This document shows, in pieces, positions 12,032 to 23,608 of a stretch of DNA of 64,000 nucleotides. How positions within the stretch are numbered: the first letter of the stretch is position 1; every line of letters begins with the position of its first letter. The DNA is from Theobroma cacao (taxonomy: Eukaryota; Streptophyta; Magnoliopsida; Malvales; Malvaceae). A model generated the notes under the pieces. It did no database searches. It was given only the letters and a program-made list of their open reading frames with translations, and had not been told where the DNA came from. Where the stretch lies: positions 29,905,462 through 29,969,461 of the forward strand of contig NC_030854.1 of NCBI RefSeq assembly GCF_000208745.1, written 5' to 3'. The position numbers and the translations under genes are program-made.

Positions 12032-12624
12032 ATGTCAGCAGAGAATGCTAACACCGGTGCGCTGGCTGCAGCAAAGAATGCTAACCCCGATGCACTGGCT
12101 CAAACAGATTGTAGGATAATAAATAAGACTGGCAAAGCTCTGACATTCGTAGTGTCCAAAGACTGGGTGGGGAAGCTTGGGTACTCACGGCTCGTTCTAG
12201 GGGAGCAAGATTCAGATGGTCCTTTGCTGGTGCATTTCGGGGAGATACCGCCTGACAATTCAAGCGGTGGATCAGTTGGGTTTGTTGTGTATCGCTACAA
12301 GCACAAAGATGGGGTCCAAAAGGACTGGTGCATAGCCTGGAGCAACAAAGGTGAAAGAAACAAGGTAATTTCCATTTCTTAAACTGTTGGTAATTAATCA
12401 TTTGAGAATTAAATTTAAGAAAATGATAGATGGATCGACTGTATATACTTGTGCAGGTGTGGACTCGTATCGATCAACCTGACGCAAATTGGTATAAGCT
12501 TGTGGACTTGAAGGATTCGGAGTGCAACTACAATGATCCAGGCAAAATCCTCAAGGCACACGTCGAAATTGAAGCCGCCAAGACCCATGCAAAATTAACA
12601 GCAACACTAAGTCTATTTAAATAA
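12032..12624 (+). CDS. 23-kDa jasmonate-induced-protein-like protein
   Basis: Two exons (12032-12364 and 12457-12624) with a 92-bp GT-AG intron encode 166 residues. The core has the look of the plant 23-kDa jasmonate-induced protein family: CRIINKTGKALTFV, then GGSVGFVVYRYKHKDG and DWCIAWSN, ending in a short basic/acidic tail. The family is induced by jasmonate or stress; its biochemical role is not established. No signal peptide or membrane segment is seen. The N-terminus carries a duplicated ten-residue unit (ENANTGALAA then KNANPDALAQ), also visible as a 30-bp DNA repeat. The ATG at 12032 (AACATGTC context) is the first in frame after the AGAAGC run. The family assignment rests on remembered motifs. 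A broader lectin-like stress protein is the alternative. Confidence 0.65.
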
Positions 12625-13499
12625 TTAAGCTGCATGCTAGCTCTACGCATTTGGCCAGGGCTGAGGCTGTCAAAATGAATAAATAATGTGCGTGATCATG
12701 CACGCACTAGTATTTCTATTAGCTACAATAATTTGACAGCAGCCTGCAAAACTAGTTCCTTACTATATTTTGTGTGTTTGTAATGGTTTTTGTTTGCTGA
12801 AATGATCACAAACACATTAATTAATTCTCATATTGCCATGAATGGCTGTTGATAATTAAATTCCAAACTTCAATAAAATCATTGATCATGAATCAATCAC
12901 AAAATAACAGTGTGATTTAAACCCTCTTAAATTGCAATGCATAAAATTAATTGGGTTACAATGAGATTGGTTATTAATAAGAATTTTCTTTCTGAACTTA
13001 TTAAAAATCAATAATATTTGGACAAGGATAAAGAAAAAGTTTTAAATATGGATATTTAGTTCAAACAATAATAGTAAGATCCCTATTATGTAAAAAGGGG
13101 AAAAAAAGACTAATATTAATGGACCGATGTTAACGGTATTTGTGCTTTGATTTCTTGGTCTACGAGCTTATATTATTGGTAGTCCTCAAGACGACGTTGG
13201 TTTGATGTTGACGCCTTCTGTTTCTTTCAGCTCTATGCATGAATATGCATATATATTCTTCATCTTCAACGGGTAAGCAACGCTGGTTCTCCATTTGTTT
13301 TCGTGTTCATTGCTTGTCCCCCATAAGACACTATAAAGGCCTACATATCACCAACAAATCCCACCTAAAGCACTCTACGGAGAAGAAAAGAAATGAAAAA
13401 AGACAAGAAAATGAATACAACTAATGTTGATATTGATACGTGAAGATTTAATTCTTCAGTTTATATAGGAGTAGTTGTACACTGATTAGTTGGATATAA
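12625..13499. other. Intergenic region after the jasmonate-induced-like gene
   Basis: The 3' UTR of the preceding gene is followed by AT-rich sequence. A short plus-strand open frame at 13239-13424 has no recognisable motif and I do not call it a gene. Confidence 0.45.
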
Positions 13500-14480
13500 G
13501 AAATCCATTCTGCAGTGGTTGAAGCTGAGGCTTGATACTCATAACCTCAGCACTAGATGTAGCCACTGTTGGTTGTTTCTCTGAACTTGAACTCCAGGAA
13601 AAGAGCAGTAACCTGTTGTGGATCGTCTGATGAGAGTATAGCCAACCCAATCTGCATTAGAAAGGCATATAAAGCTAGGTGATTAGCAGATAAATAGTCA
13701 AGTGCCACGTGTGATTGTCCCTTTAACAAATCTGGGAATTCTCTTAACAACCTTAAAATGGAATTATATATGATGGGTTATGCATATATAAATTGAGACA
13801 CATAGTTCACACAATTATATGTGTGAGGTCAAGCCTGGTGAAAGCCAACTACTACAGGCTACCATCAATGTTGCGATATAGGTTTGCATTCAGTCAATGT
13901 TGGCCTTTGCTAGAACCCAACTGCGTATTTTAGCTTGATTGAAGAAAATTCCCAGGGCCCTGGTACTGTTGAACTTCAATACCAAGGAAGTAGTGGGTAC
14001 GTCCAAGGTCCATCGAAAATTCATTCCCTAGTTCTTGAATGAACCTGTCCAAATAGCTAGCTTTGAGTACTGTCCGTGAGGATAATATCGATCAACATAT
14101 ATACTCAAGCAAATAGATGGTGTCGTGAGTATGTAATGCCTTGCAAAGAGAGATGAGCGAGCTGTGCTAGCTACAAATAAAGCCTAAGGTAATAAGAAAG
14201 GGATTGAATGGAGCAAACCAGGGTCTTGGGCTTGGCAAAGGCCATACAGAGAGCCTTGAGAGACATGGTGAGGTTTGTTGAATCTTGGAGGTTGTTCAAT
14301 GTAGACAAGTTCTGGTAGTTGACCATGTGAAGGAAGACACTTTTGACATCTAATTGCAGATAATGTCCCATCTGTTTGCCAAGGCAACAGCGAAGACAAT
14401 GTGAATGGTGGTAGGTTCAATCAGGAGAGAGAAGTTTTCTAAGAAATCTAAGCCCTCAACTAATCGAGTAAAGTGTTTAC
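13500..14480 (-). mobile_element. Decayed Ty1/copia pol fragment (RT to RNase H)
   Basis: Reading the minus strand from 14480 down, copia reverse transcriptase blocks appear across several frames: LQLDVKSVFLH, VYIEQPPRF, ALYGL, then YVD followed by an SKL block. Next comes an LREF..LLKGQSHVALDY block (13740-13690), and RNase H at about 13660-13580 (NADWVGYTLIRRSTTGYCSF). Order and spacing match a copia polyprotein, but frameshifts and stops break it throughout. No LTRs were recognised at either edge, so only an internal piece remains. Confidence 0.85.
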
Positions 14481-14577
14481 ATTGAAATGAAATTTGCCTC
14501 AACTTTCAAAGTAATTAAAAATTTATGATTTTTGAAATAATAACAAAAAATTCGTTAACCAAACATATGAGTTATAT

Positions 14578-14621
<44 letters not shown>

Positions 14622-14633
14622 CATTTAATTTAN
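14578..14633. repeat. (TA)n microsatellite ending at a single N
   Basis: About 40 bp of TA repeats end in TATAAGCATTTAATTTA, then one N at 14633, then TATAAGCAT again. The repeated 9-mer on both sides of the N suggests an unresolved assembly join rather than a sequenced ambiguity. Confidence 0.85.
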
Positions 14634-15890
14634 TATAAGCATATTATATTTACGGATGGCTAAGGAAAAACATACAGTATTTTTTAAGATGAGTAGGAAA
14701 ATATTTTTCACGAGGATCCACAAAACAAAAAATTATTTTTTTAAAATTTTTTATATAACAGAAAAAATTAAATTTTTAAGTAAAATATTTTTCATAAAAG
14801 AACTTTTCCTCTAATAAGTAAAATATTTTACGTGCAATTTCCTGTCTTTTAACTGTGATTTGAAAAGTATTGTACCCATCTACTTTCTCCAGCATCTTTG
14901 TCTGTTACAAACATCACGAATTTAATTCATGCACTTGGTTCTTCCTTGGCCTCATGAACCTCGTGTCCATCCAAAGAAGAACCTCATGCATGCATGGCTG
15001 TATCCAGACATGCATCCATCCAGTCATGTCGTAGACACCTTTATATGGCCTGTTACTATCAGCTACACAAGTTCCACTTATCCACCCAGTTCATACCTTC
15101 CAAAAATAGTGTGCCTGGGATCCAGATTGTCTAGATCATCACTATATGTATACAAGCCTTCAATTCAACTAAGGTGGAGATCAGCCATGTTGTTATTTGT
15201 ATCTAAAGCTCCCATGAAAAAGTGGCCGAGGATTTGTACAATTATCCTGAGGCAGATCTACAACCTAATTTTCCGCAGCAAATCTCAAGTGATGGCTACT
15301 GCATCTATGGCCTTCAAATTTTGACTAGAGATCAAGCAGCCGATAATGAAGCTTCCCCATATCAGTACAGTACTTTGGAATTAAAACGATGCAAAAAGCA
15401 TGCTTGAGCACTATAATAGCAGCTAAGTCCGCACACAATGCTCACCTACAAAAGGCGAATCTATAAATGCTTACAACGGCAAAACATTTTATATTCCGAA
15501 ATCATCATCAGTTCAGAAAGGAAAAGAAAATGTGGTAAATTGCATAGCCTCAAACTTGATAGGGAGAGCTTTGAAAGAAAAAAAAAGGGGTGAATTGCAT
15601 GACCTCAACCTTGATGGAGATGCAAACAGTCGACTATAACACTCAACAGTGGAAATGATTGCATCGGGATTGAAGCAATGCTTTATTCACAATCACATAT
15701 ATAGTTTTACCATTGGCCAAACATCCCTTCTAGACAGGTTATATTATACGTGTCCTGTATGTCGTACTTGAAAGTTCCCCTGGTCCATTTTGTATCTGTT
15801 TACCCAACTTTAACAGAATGATGGGGTTAACTATAGATAAGTTATGTGTAGCAAGTCTCCAGACTTTCTTCCTCGGCATATACAGAGACA
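14634..15890. other. Intergenic, unassigned open frames
   Basis: AT-rich up to about 14880. A plus-strand frame at 14929-15324 (131 codons) and an overlapping frame at 15222-15407 have no motif I recognise. Their composition (many His, Ser, Pro, Tyr) looks non-coding. The 3' end of ISU1 transcripts probably reaches into 15500-15890. Confidence 0.35.
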
Positions 15891-17872
15891 TCAGGCATCA
15901 GCAGCCTTCTCAATAGGTGCAGCGTTGGAACTGCCATTCAACTTGGCACGTTTAGCTTCTACATCTTTGACAGCTGCCTTGATAGCATCCTCTGCAAGCA
16001 TGCTGCAGTGTAACTTAACTGGGGGAAGTGCAAGATGTTTCGCGATCTCCCTGTAATATATTATGCAAGTAAAAACACAATAAAATACTAAACTTTGCAG
16101 TCCACCATAACTAAATCTGATTGAAGGGAACATTTAAAGAACAAAAAGAAAGAAACACACAACCCTGAGTTGAACCTAAGGTAAAGTACAAGCAAACAGG
16201 GACTTGGCTGTGTACCCTGCATGCTCACACCATCAATTTGACCAAAAAATAAAAACACAACAGCATTATTTTACATCAATCTTCTATTTCCTTCACTTCT
16301 TCCACCATGTGTTACCCTACCACTAATTTGTTCACATGTGATTATATGTTGCCTTCAAACCTGAAAGAGACCAGTTCGGAATCCCATGAAAGCTATGAAT
16401 TAGCTTATGTTCTGCTTTAGGTGAGTTCTGATAATCTATTTACACAATCACATAATTACGATTCACACCATACACACATTGCAATGGCAAAATCACAATC
16501 ACATCAAACATTTTCCTCTGGACTAACCTCTTATATCTCCATAATTGTATTTTTATATTGATTTTTACAATTTTTAAATGGTTGATACTTAAAATCATAC
16601 TCTGAAACTTAATTAATCATTAAAATGCTCAATACACAATGTTAAACATGGTTTTGATCCTCAGGCCAGCCTTATTTGAGCAGACGCTCTGTCTTCTACG
16701 ATTTGATTGCCACAATTAAGCTTCAATACATTGTGCTATAATATAAAAACTAAAACTTCAACATCTACACGTAAAGATTAGAGAATATACTAGAATTACA
16801 GAAATTTAACGAGCATAAACCAAAATTCTGTCTATAGATGCAAGTAATTAGTGCTTTCACTTACCAGATACAGATATGGCTGGATGAAAGAGCAGATAGA
16901 AACTTGCTAGAAAGGAAGTTAAAAGCATGGGACAAAGAAGATGATCTACCCATAGAAGGATTAAGATTCTACATTTCTACTACCAAGTTTAAATTAAATG
17001 AGAAAAAAAAAAAACTAGGAACAGAAAGCACGAATAAATTAATTACATAAACAAATTCCACTTAACTAGTTCAAAAATCAGATGTCAAAACCGCATAATA
17101 GCATGTTATCTGATGAGCAAATGAACAAAAAGGAAAGGAGAAAAGCAATACCACAAAGTATCCTTGTAGAATATATGAGTCGAGTACATATATGCTTATA
17201 AATTAACTTCGAGAAAAGGAACTAATACTTACGTGTTTTTAATGGTTACCACCTCCTCCATGCTTTTCCCTTTCACCCATTCAGTAGCTGCAACATGACA
17301 AACCCAAAGTTACTACACAGCTCCTTCGCAATAATAGAAGGCCATTGCACTAAGCCGAAAAGTACCAAATATTGAATATTATTCATAAAGCAGTTTAGGC
17401 CTTTCAATAACAATCACAAACAAGGATTCAATAATTATGGATTGGGAGTTAAATGCTTCCGTACAGTTGTTAATGGAAGAAAACAAGGATAAAAAGAAAA
17501 AAAATATTACAGATTCAATGAAAAACTAATCTACACCAACAAATCTCATTAACCAGAAGTAAAAAAAGGCATACCAACAGAAGAAGACGCAATCGCAGAT
17601 CCACAGCCGAAGGTTTTAAAGCAAGCATCGACGATTTTTCCAGACTCATCGTCGATTTTTATTTGCAGCTTCATGACATCGCCACAAGCCGGAGCCCCGA
17701 CCAAGCCCGTGCCAACGTTGGGATCGTTCTTATCGAAGGACCCGACGTTACGTGGATTGTTGTAGTGGTCGATGACATTCTCGTGGTAAAGACGTGGCAG
17801 AATCTGAACGGGCCGTGGTGGAAACTCGTGTGACGCTAGCCCGAGCAGCCTCTTCGACACCAGCCTCAACAT
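15891..17872 (-). CDS. ISU1: Iron-sulfur cluster assembly scaffold protein (mitochondrial IscU)
   Basis: Three exons on the minus strand (17872-17575, 17287-17233, 16050-15891) encode 170 residues. IscU-type scaffolds assemble a [2Fe-2S] cluster with the NFS1 desulfurase and frataxin, then pass it on through HSCA/HSCB chaperones. Visible hallmarks are the N-terminal block YHENVIDHY, GLVGAPACGD with cluster Cys63 and Asp65, FKTFGCGSAIASSS with Cys90, and LPPVKLHCSMLAEDA with the chaperone-binding LPPVK (126-130) and Cys133. The first 29 residues are basic and Ser/Leu-rich with no acidic residue before Glu16, as in a mitochondrial presequence. I chose Met at 17872 because it yields the usual short presequence; an upstream in-frame ATG at 17983 would add 37 residues. 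Introns are 17288-17574 and 16051-17232, both GT-AG. Confidence 0.95.
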
Positions 17873-19500
17873 CCTGGCGTTCGATTTTGCGGTGAAGTAT
17901 GTTCCAGGTTCTGTTAGGGTTTGGAACACTGGATGTGTATGTAAACGGATATCAGAGCTTGAAGAGTCAGCTACAGGGGACACGTGGAGGGCGAGGGATA
18001 GATTCTGGAGTTTGAACGATTAGACACGTGTGACAGTGTGTCTCCCGAATAACTGGATTAGATTGGATTCTTATTAAGCGACGTCACCAAAAATCTAACC
18101 TGTTTGCCTGTCAGGAAGAAGACATAAACAGATTTATTTTTACCTTCGGCTTTTAAGGTCCTACCAAATTATGTCCTACGGCATTCATCCGACACATGCA
18201 CGTATATTTTTTAGGTGGATTAAAGTTTTTATTTATAAGATTAACTCTTATTGACTTGAAATTATTATGTAACATTCTGATTATATTAACTTTTTCACTT
18301 ATAAAAAAAAAAATTCATTTTGATCCAAATTTATTTCGATATTGATATTATTAACTCTTTCATCCATAAAAAAATTATTTTGATTTAAATTTACCTTGAT
18401 TTTGATATTTACATCGATATTGATATTATTAACTCTTTCACACGTAAAAAAAAAAAATTCAGTTTTATTGAAATTTACTTTGATTTTTATATTTCATAAA
18501 TGTTTCATATTAAAACTGTCTATTAAGTAAAAAAAAATCTTTATTTATAAACATAAAACTCATTTTATCTCTTATTCATATAGATACTAAAAACTATCTA
18601 TTAAGTGAAAGAAAATTTTTATTCATAAACTTAAAATTTATTGTATCTCTTATTGATACAAAATTCATAACATAACTACACTAATACTTGTTGAAGCTTT
18701 TATATCGTGTGTGAATTTAATGGTGGTTAGAAATGGACAGGCTATCTTTTCCTTTATAACGAAAGGTTACATTGCTGTAGACGTTTGGAAACGTTTTCCT
18801 TTTTAGCGAAAGGTTGCGTTGCAGTAAACGTTTGGAACCGATCACCCTGGAAAAGGTTTTCGTCAAAGCACACGAAGCTACAGCATTCCTATCCAATTTG
18901 CTGATTGAGTTACACTTACTTGGACCCATTGGCTAGAGGCACCCTTCGCTAAAGTCGTAAGACGACTACGTATCTGAATCCCATTTTTTAAGCTAAATAA
19001 TTGTTCAGATAGATTTCCTCTCAGGGGCTTATCCCATTTCATCTCAAAGCAGTCAAGACTCAGGAATTGGACAACTTCTGAATCAAATATTCAGTCTGTA
19101 TCCCTACTGATTCATTCCATGACTAAGAAAAAATTATAACATAAAATCAATGCATCCGCAACAATTTAACTACATGCTAGGTGAAAAAGAAAACTTTTTA
19201 TCTCCTTGATTTGAATAAATTACAAACCAACTGACAAAATTTCAACTTGTCTCCAATTCAAAACTGCCTTGAGAAGGGTGCAAAAGATACATCAACAGCC
19301 ATAATCGGGTGCAATCTCCACCCAGATCAACAAAATTAAGCAAAAAAGTAGGTTTCTCAACATAAAAATAAAATGTAAGGTTCTTGTATAACTTCTCCCC
19401 ATAACATAATTTGATCCTCTGCAAGAGAAAAACCACATCAATAAACAATCTAAGGAGTTAAGCAAGCACAGGGTAAAAGGTACAGTGAATGCATGCAACT
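17873..19500. other. ISU1 upstream region and AT-rich intergenic DNA
   Basis: The ISU1 5' region contains an ACGT core (CACGTG, around 17979) near a longer alternative open frame. 18200-18700 is AT-rich with several diverged runs of the theme ATTTACTTTGATTTTGATATT. No gene is supported. Confidence 0.4.
18747..18840. repeat. Two adjacent 47-bp tandem copies
   Basis: 18747-18793 and 18794-18840 align without a gap. Both contain CGAAAGGTT, then TTGC, then ACGTTTGGAA, and they differ at about eight positions. Function unknown. Confidence 0.8.
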
Positions 19501-19539
19501 ACAACCTAAAGTTCTCTGCATCATGAAATCAATTCCACC

Positions 19540-20560
19540 AATTGATATATTCAAAAGATTTATCATATTCATCCACATTCAAACAATGCATATATAACAA
19601 TTTGTTGAAGAGAAAGGTGGTTAAGTCTCCCTGCTATCCAATTAGGGGTTCTGATCAGGAAATAACTGAGCATGTTATTTTCCATTGTCAGTGGGTAGCA
19701 AGTACGGTTTGCGATGGGGTTCATTTAGTTCTGAGAATAAATACAGACTTGATGAACGGGTTTGTTTCTTGGCTGTTGTCTACCTGGGACATATATCAAG
19801 AATGAAAGATTAAAAAAAATCATCATGACCAGTTTTGGTTTTATTTGTTGGACAATTTGGAAGGCTAGATGTGAAGCTGTATTTGATCATTCTCTCCCAA
19901 CCCATCAACATTACAGCAACAGCAGAGGCTAGCTACAAAACTTTTAAACACCTCAGAAGCTGTTCCTTACAGATTAACAGATGAGAATTGGCAAACAACA
20001 TTGGATACAGAAAAGTGGCAAGCCACCCATGAAGGATGGATCAAAATCAATTGTGATGGCTCAGTCAGGGAAGTAAGGCAGCTGGAATTGGAGTCATAGC
20101 TCGAGATAACACTGGTCTAGTGATTGATGATATTGGCAGGAATATTATGCAGACTCTGTTGGTGGAAGCAGAGGCTATGAGAAAGAGACCTCTTTTGGCA
20201 CAATAGAAGGGTTTTCAGCAAGTGATCCTGGAATCTGACTTGAAGGAACTTACAAGGGAATTGAAAAAGACAAACAACAGAGAGAAAAAGTGGAAGCTAC
20301 TGCCAGCGCTGAGAGACATTGGAAGACTAAGACAGCAAATCAGACATTCCAAGCTTAGTTTGGTGTCAAGACATGCTAACTACGCAGCTGATTGGATTGA
20401 GACCCAGTCAGAAAGGATGAAGCATCCAAAGGATTGGGTGCAAGCATTTACATCTTGAAAAGGATGGTCTGCCTGCACCTCCATGGTTTTGTTTTGTAGT
20501 TTCTACTAGTACAACTGGACTTATAAATGCATAAAAATTGTCTCTGGATTGCAATAAAAG
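19540..20560 (+). mobile_element. Second LINE 3' fragment (zinc-binding RT region plus RNase H)
   Basis: An RT zinc-binding segment is visible at 19542-19805 (EITEHVIFHCQWVAS). Frame-broken RNase H sequence follows (AGIGVIARDNTG at about 20085, VEAEAM at about 20160, VILESDLKEL at about 20221, SLVSRHANYAADWI at about 20360-20400). The end is near an AATAAAAGAA motif at about 20554. Multiple stops make it non-functional. I did not find a convincing target-site duplication. It belongs to the same broad class as the 9.5-kb LINE, but its sequence is clearly different. Confidence 0.8.
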
Positions 20561-20984
20561 AATGACTACACACAGAGAATGCACCCTGAGAGGATCAAGC
20601 AATTCTCACTCTTCAAACATATACCCAATTTATTGATGAACAATTAGGCCATTCACCATAAAAAGTGATTCATAAGTATAACAGGAGCTCATAGGTTAAA
20701 AATTAAAAAAGAAATTGCCCACCAAAGCATACTTCCATCCTTTTTTCTTTTTGGTATTCAATAGTTTATTCCAATTCCAGGCACTCGGAATGCATACCCA
20801 AAAGGAAAACAACTTCTACAAGTAGCTCTTACAAACAGAACATCTCAAGGATTTATAGAGAATGCACCTTGTATAAGAAACATATACGGCTAGCAGATGC
20901 ATGGCAGACAGCACACCATAAAAGAAACATAAATGAAGAGAAAAAGTAAAACTAAGAACAATGCATGTGATAGCCTTACATGTC

Positions 20985-23009
20985 TTAACGTCTTTGAGTC
21001 TTTCCAATGGAACGCTTCCCAGAGAACAAGTGCTTTGGTTTTAATGTAGGAATAACCCTATCAGCCTCTCCACGACGAGCATTCTTGTTCCTCTTCTTAA
21101 CAGATTTCTTTGCCAATTTAATCGCCTTAACCTTTTGAGCAGAATCCTTCAAGCCCTCTCCAGGTACAACTTCAGTAGGAGGTCGTGACCGTGACCTTGA
21201 CCGTGACGTAGACCTCAGACGAAGCTTTTTGTTTGGTTCATTACCATCTATATCCATAGCATCACCACCATCACCCTCTCTCCTGTCAACTGATCGCTCC
21301 CTTTTCCGGCCCCTCGACTTGCTCCGAGCACGATTAATTGCAAGAGAAGGATCCAGCCCCAAAGCAGACAGCTGCCTGCCCATCCTCTCTGTTGTGAACT
21401 TTCTGTCTGTGTCATGTTTTCTTGGTACTATGGGCCGACTCTCTGCAGTGCTTTTCTTCATCCTATGCTGTTGAATAAGCAAACTTTTCTTTTTCCTTAT
21501 CTCAGCCAGTGCTTCTTGCTCTTCTGGGGATAATTCTTGGCCATCCATCTCAAAGTCATCAGCTTCCTCCTCTGCTTGCCGAAGACCCTCTTCACGTTCC
21601 AACTCTTCAAGTCTTAACAATATATCAGGGTCAATGAAGTCGTATACATTGTGACCATCAAGAATTTCAGGCATTATATCTTCTTTCCATTCATCATTAG
21701 CCAATATATAATTCTTCCTCAAACTAGCAGAGTATACACCAGCACCACCATTCTCATCCTCCAAATCCTTTTCAGTTTTCCTCTTCTCCTTCTCTGCTGC
21801 TTGCTTAGCTTTAGCTTCCAAAACTGCCTGAGGTATGCAAGGAGGCCGTTCCTTCTGGTCTCGTGGTTTTGGTATTGCAACATGAAACCTATTGAGGCAG
21901 TCATTTATTTTCTTGGATTTCATCTTCAATTCAACCCTCTGATTCAGTAATCTTTCACAAGCTGCATTCTTCACAGAAATCACTCCATCCTCAGTCAAAG
22001 TACTCATCGTCAATAGCACCCCTTCTTCGTTTGCAGGCTCACCTCCTTGACCAATCACAGTCTTCATGGCTTCAGCTTTCATCTCCATGACCAATTTCCT
22101 GTCTTCCTCAGATATGCCATCCAGTGGCTGCAAATCAGTCTTATTGCAAACAATGATCAAGGGTTTGTTCATAAAGAGAGATTTAATGCTGTGAAAAAGA
22201 GCTGCTTGCTGGGCAATGCTGTACCCACATGACCCAGATATATCCAGGAAGAACATCACCGCAGCTCGTAGGTGAGCCAATGCTGTAATACTGCACATCT
22301 CAATAATGTTTCGATCTTCAAATGGCCTGTCCAAAATCCCAGGTGTATCAATTACTTGATATCTAAGGTATTTGTAATCTGTATGACCCACAAAGAGTGA
22401 CTTCGTAGTGAAAGCATAAGGCTGAACATCCACATCAGCCCTTGTGATTTTGTTCATAAATGAACTCTTGCCAACATTAGGGTACCCACAAATCAAGATG
22501 GTCCGAGTATTTGGATCAATTGATGGTAACCTTGCCATATGTTGCCTAATCTGCTCAAGGTAAGCCAAACTTGGGCCAATCCTTTTAATGACAGTACACA
22601 TACGACCAAGAGCAGCAACCTTTAGAGACTTGCACCGATAGAGTGAGTCACCATACTTCAACAGCTTGACATAATCTTTAGCAATCTTACTAATGAGGTT
22701 CCTCGCAGTATTTATTTGGCCAAGAGCAAGCTTGTAGTGATCCTTGTTGTAAAGCACATGAAGAAGATCACCATAGAATGGATGGATATCATCCAGGCGA
22801 GGGAACTCATCAATTATTGTTGAAAGCTTCTCATGAAAATTCTGCTGGGTGTATTTCACTTTACGCATATAAAACTGTCGAAGGCGGGAAATAGCATACC
22901 CTTTGTGGACAACAGTTGGCGTTTGCCGTTGCGTACGTGAGAGAATAATGTCTATGAAGTCCTTCCCATTTGGGACAACAGTGATTTTTTTGAAATTGTA
23001 TTGAACCAT
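20985..23009 (-). CDS. NOG1: Nucleolar GTP-binding protein 1
   Basis: One uninterrupted 674-codon coding exon. NOG1 is a TrmE/OBG-class GTPase that associates with pre-60S particles in the nucleolus and is needed for maturation of large-subunit rRNA. The N-terminal NOG1 helical domain occupies about 1-165. The G domain shows G1 GYPNVGKSS (175-183), G3 DTPG (221-224, followed by ILDRP) and G4 NKTD (289-292). The NOG C-terminal region follows (RPPCIPQAVLEAK, about 395 on), then an acidic stretch and a basic tail rich in Arg-Ser dipeptides (RSTSRSRSRSR) suited to nucleolar targeting. Length matches plant NOG1 as I remember it (about 670). The 5' UTR is probably split by an intron at 23023-23422: minus-strand donor GTGAGT and acceptor TTTTGCAG, with the ATG 13 bases downstream. 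The gene appears full length and intact. Confidence 0.96.
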   Translation of the reverse strand: MVQYNFKKITVVPNGKDFIDIILSRTQRQTPTVVHKGYAISRLRQFYMRKVKYTQQNFHEKLSTIIDEFPRLDDIHPFYGDLLHVLYNKDHYKLALGQINTARNLISKIAKDYVKLLKYGDSLYRCKSLKVAALGRMCTVIKRIGPSLAYLEQIRQHMARLPSIDPNTRTILICGYPNVGKSSFMNKITRADVDVQPYAFTTKSLFVGHTDYKYLRYQVIDTPGILDRPFEDRNIIEMCSITALAHLRAAVMFFLDISGSCGYSIAQQAALFHSIKSLFMNKPLIIVCNKTDLQPLDGISEEDRKLVMEMKAEAMKTVIGQGGEPANEEGVLLTMSTLTEDGVISVKNAACERLLNQRVELKMKSKKINDCLNRFHVAIPKPRDQKERPPCIPQAVLEAKAKQAAEKEKRKTEKDLEDENGGAGVYSASLRKNYILANDEWKEDIMPEILDGHNVYDFIDPDILLRLEELEREEGLRQAEEEADDFEMDGQELSPEEQEALAEIRKKKSLLIQQHRMKKSTAESRPIVPRKHDTDRKFTTERMGRQLSALGLDPSLAINRARSKSRGRKRERSVDRREGDGGDAMDIDGNEPNKKLRLRSTSRSRSRSRPPTEVVPGEGLKDSAQKVKAIKLAKKSVKKRNKNARRGEADRVIPTLKPKHLFSGKRSIGKTQRR

Positions 23010-23584
23010 TTTTACTGTTGGTCTGCAAAACCAGGATGAATTAGGCTATATTAAAAGGATTTCGGCAACAATGGTGAAATGATGCTGGATGGACATTAGA
23101 CAAAGGAAGCCAACCCCTCAGCAAACAAAATGTTGAAGACAAATTCACTTGCCGGAAAAATAAATAAAAGACCCCTTAGAAAATAAAAACTACCCACAAA
23201 AATCTGTATACAGAAACTATCACAAATTAATAAAACGATAAACTGTGCCAGCCTAAAAGATTAATCTACATGGGTGAAGCATGTTAACAACAATCATATT
23301 AACAAAATAACTATAAATATTAATTCCAGTTCTTCCATTATACTAACCCACTTGTAGCATAGACTCAGAAATTAACAATAAAATCCAGCAACCAAAACTG
23401 AAAAAAAGGGGAGAATACTCACAGGTTTCACTTATGAAGCTATTTTCCTCCAAACCCAGAAAAGAAATTCCACTGAAATTTTAAAAAGTTGGGTTCGTTC
23501 TCCTTCAAGGGTCGGTTTTCACAAGTTTTATCTCTAGTCGGCTTTGTCGGCCGAGAGAAGGAGCAAAGAGTAGAGAGGTGTTGG

Positions 23585-23608
23585 TAGGGTTTTAGGTTTC
23601 TTTATATC
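23585..23608 (-). promoter_or_regulatory. NOG1 core promoter: TATA box and telo-box
   Basis: On the minus strand GATATAAAG (23600-23608) is followed a few bases downstream by AAACCCTA (complement of 23585-23592). The telo-box near the start site is a known feature of plant ribosome-biogenesis and translation genes, which fits NOG1. Confidence 0.55.

Noticed and set aside
14929..15407. Overlapping plus-strand frames of 131 and 61 codons
   Set aside because: No recognisable domain, no splice structure and non-coding-like composition; mentioned only as unassigned sequence.
17873..17983. 37-residue N-terminal extension of ISU1 from an upstream ATG
   Set aside because: The downstream Met gives the usual family length and a plausible presequence; the extension is Ser/Asp/His-rich and unlike a targeting peptide. 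Transcript starts would decide.
21229..22232. Several plus-strand frames inside NOG1
   Set aside because: They are antisense to a complete, conserved GTPase coding region.
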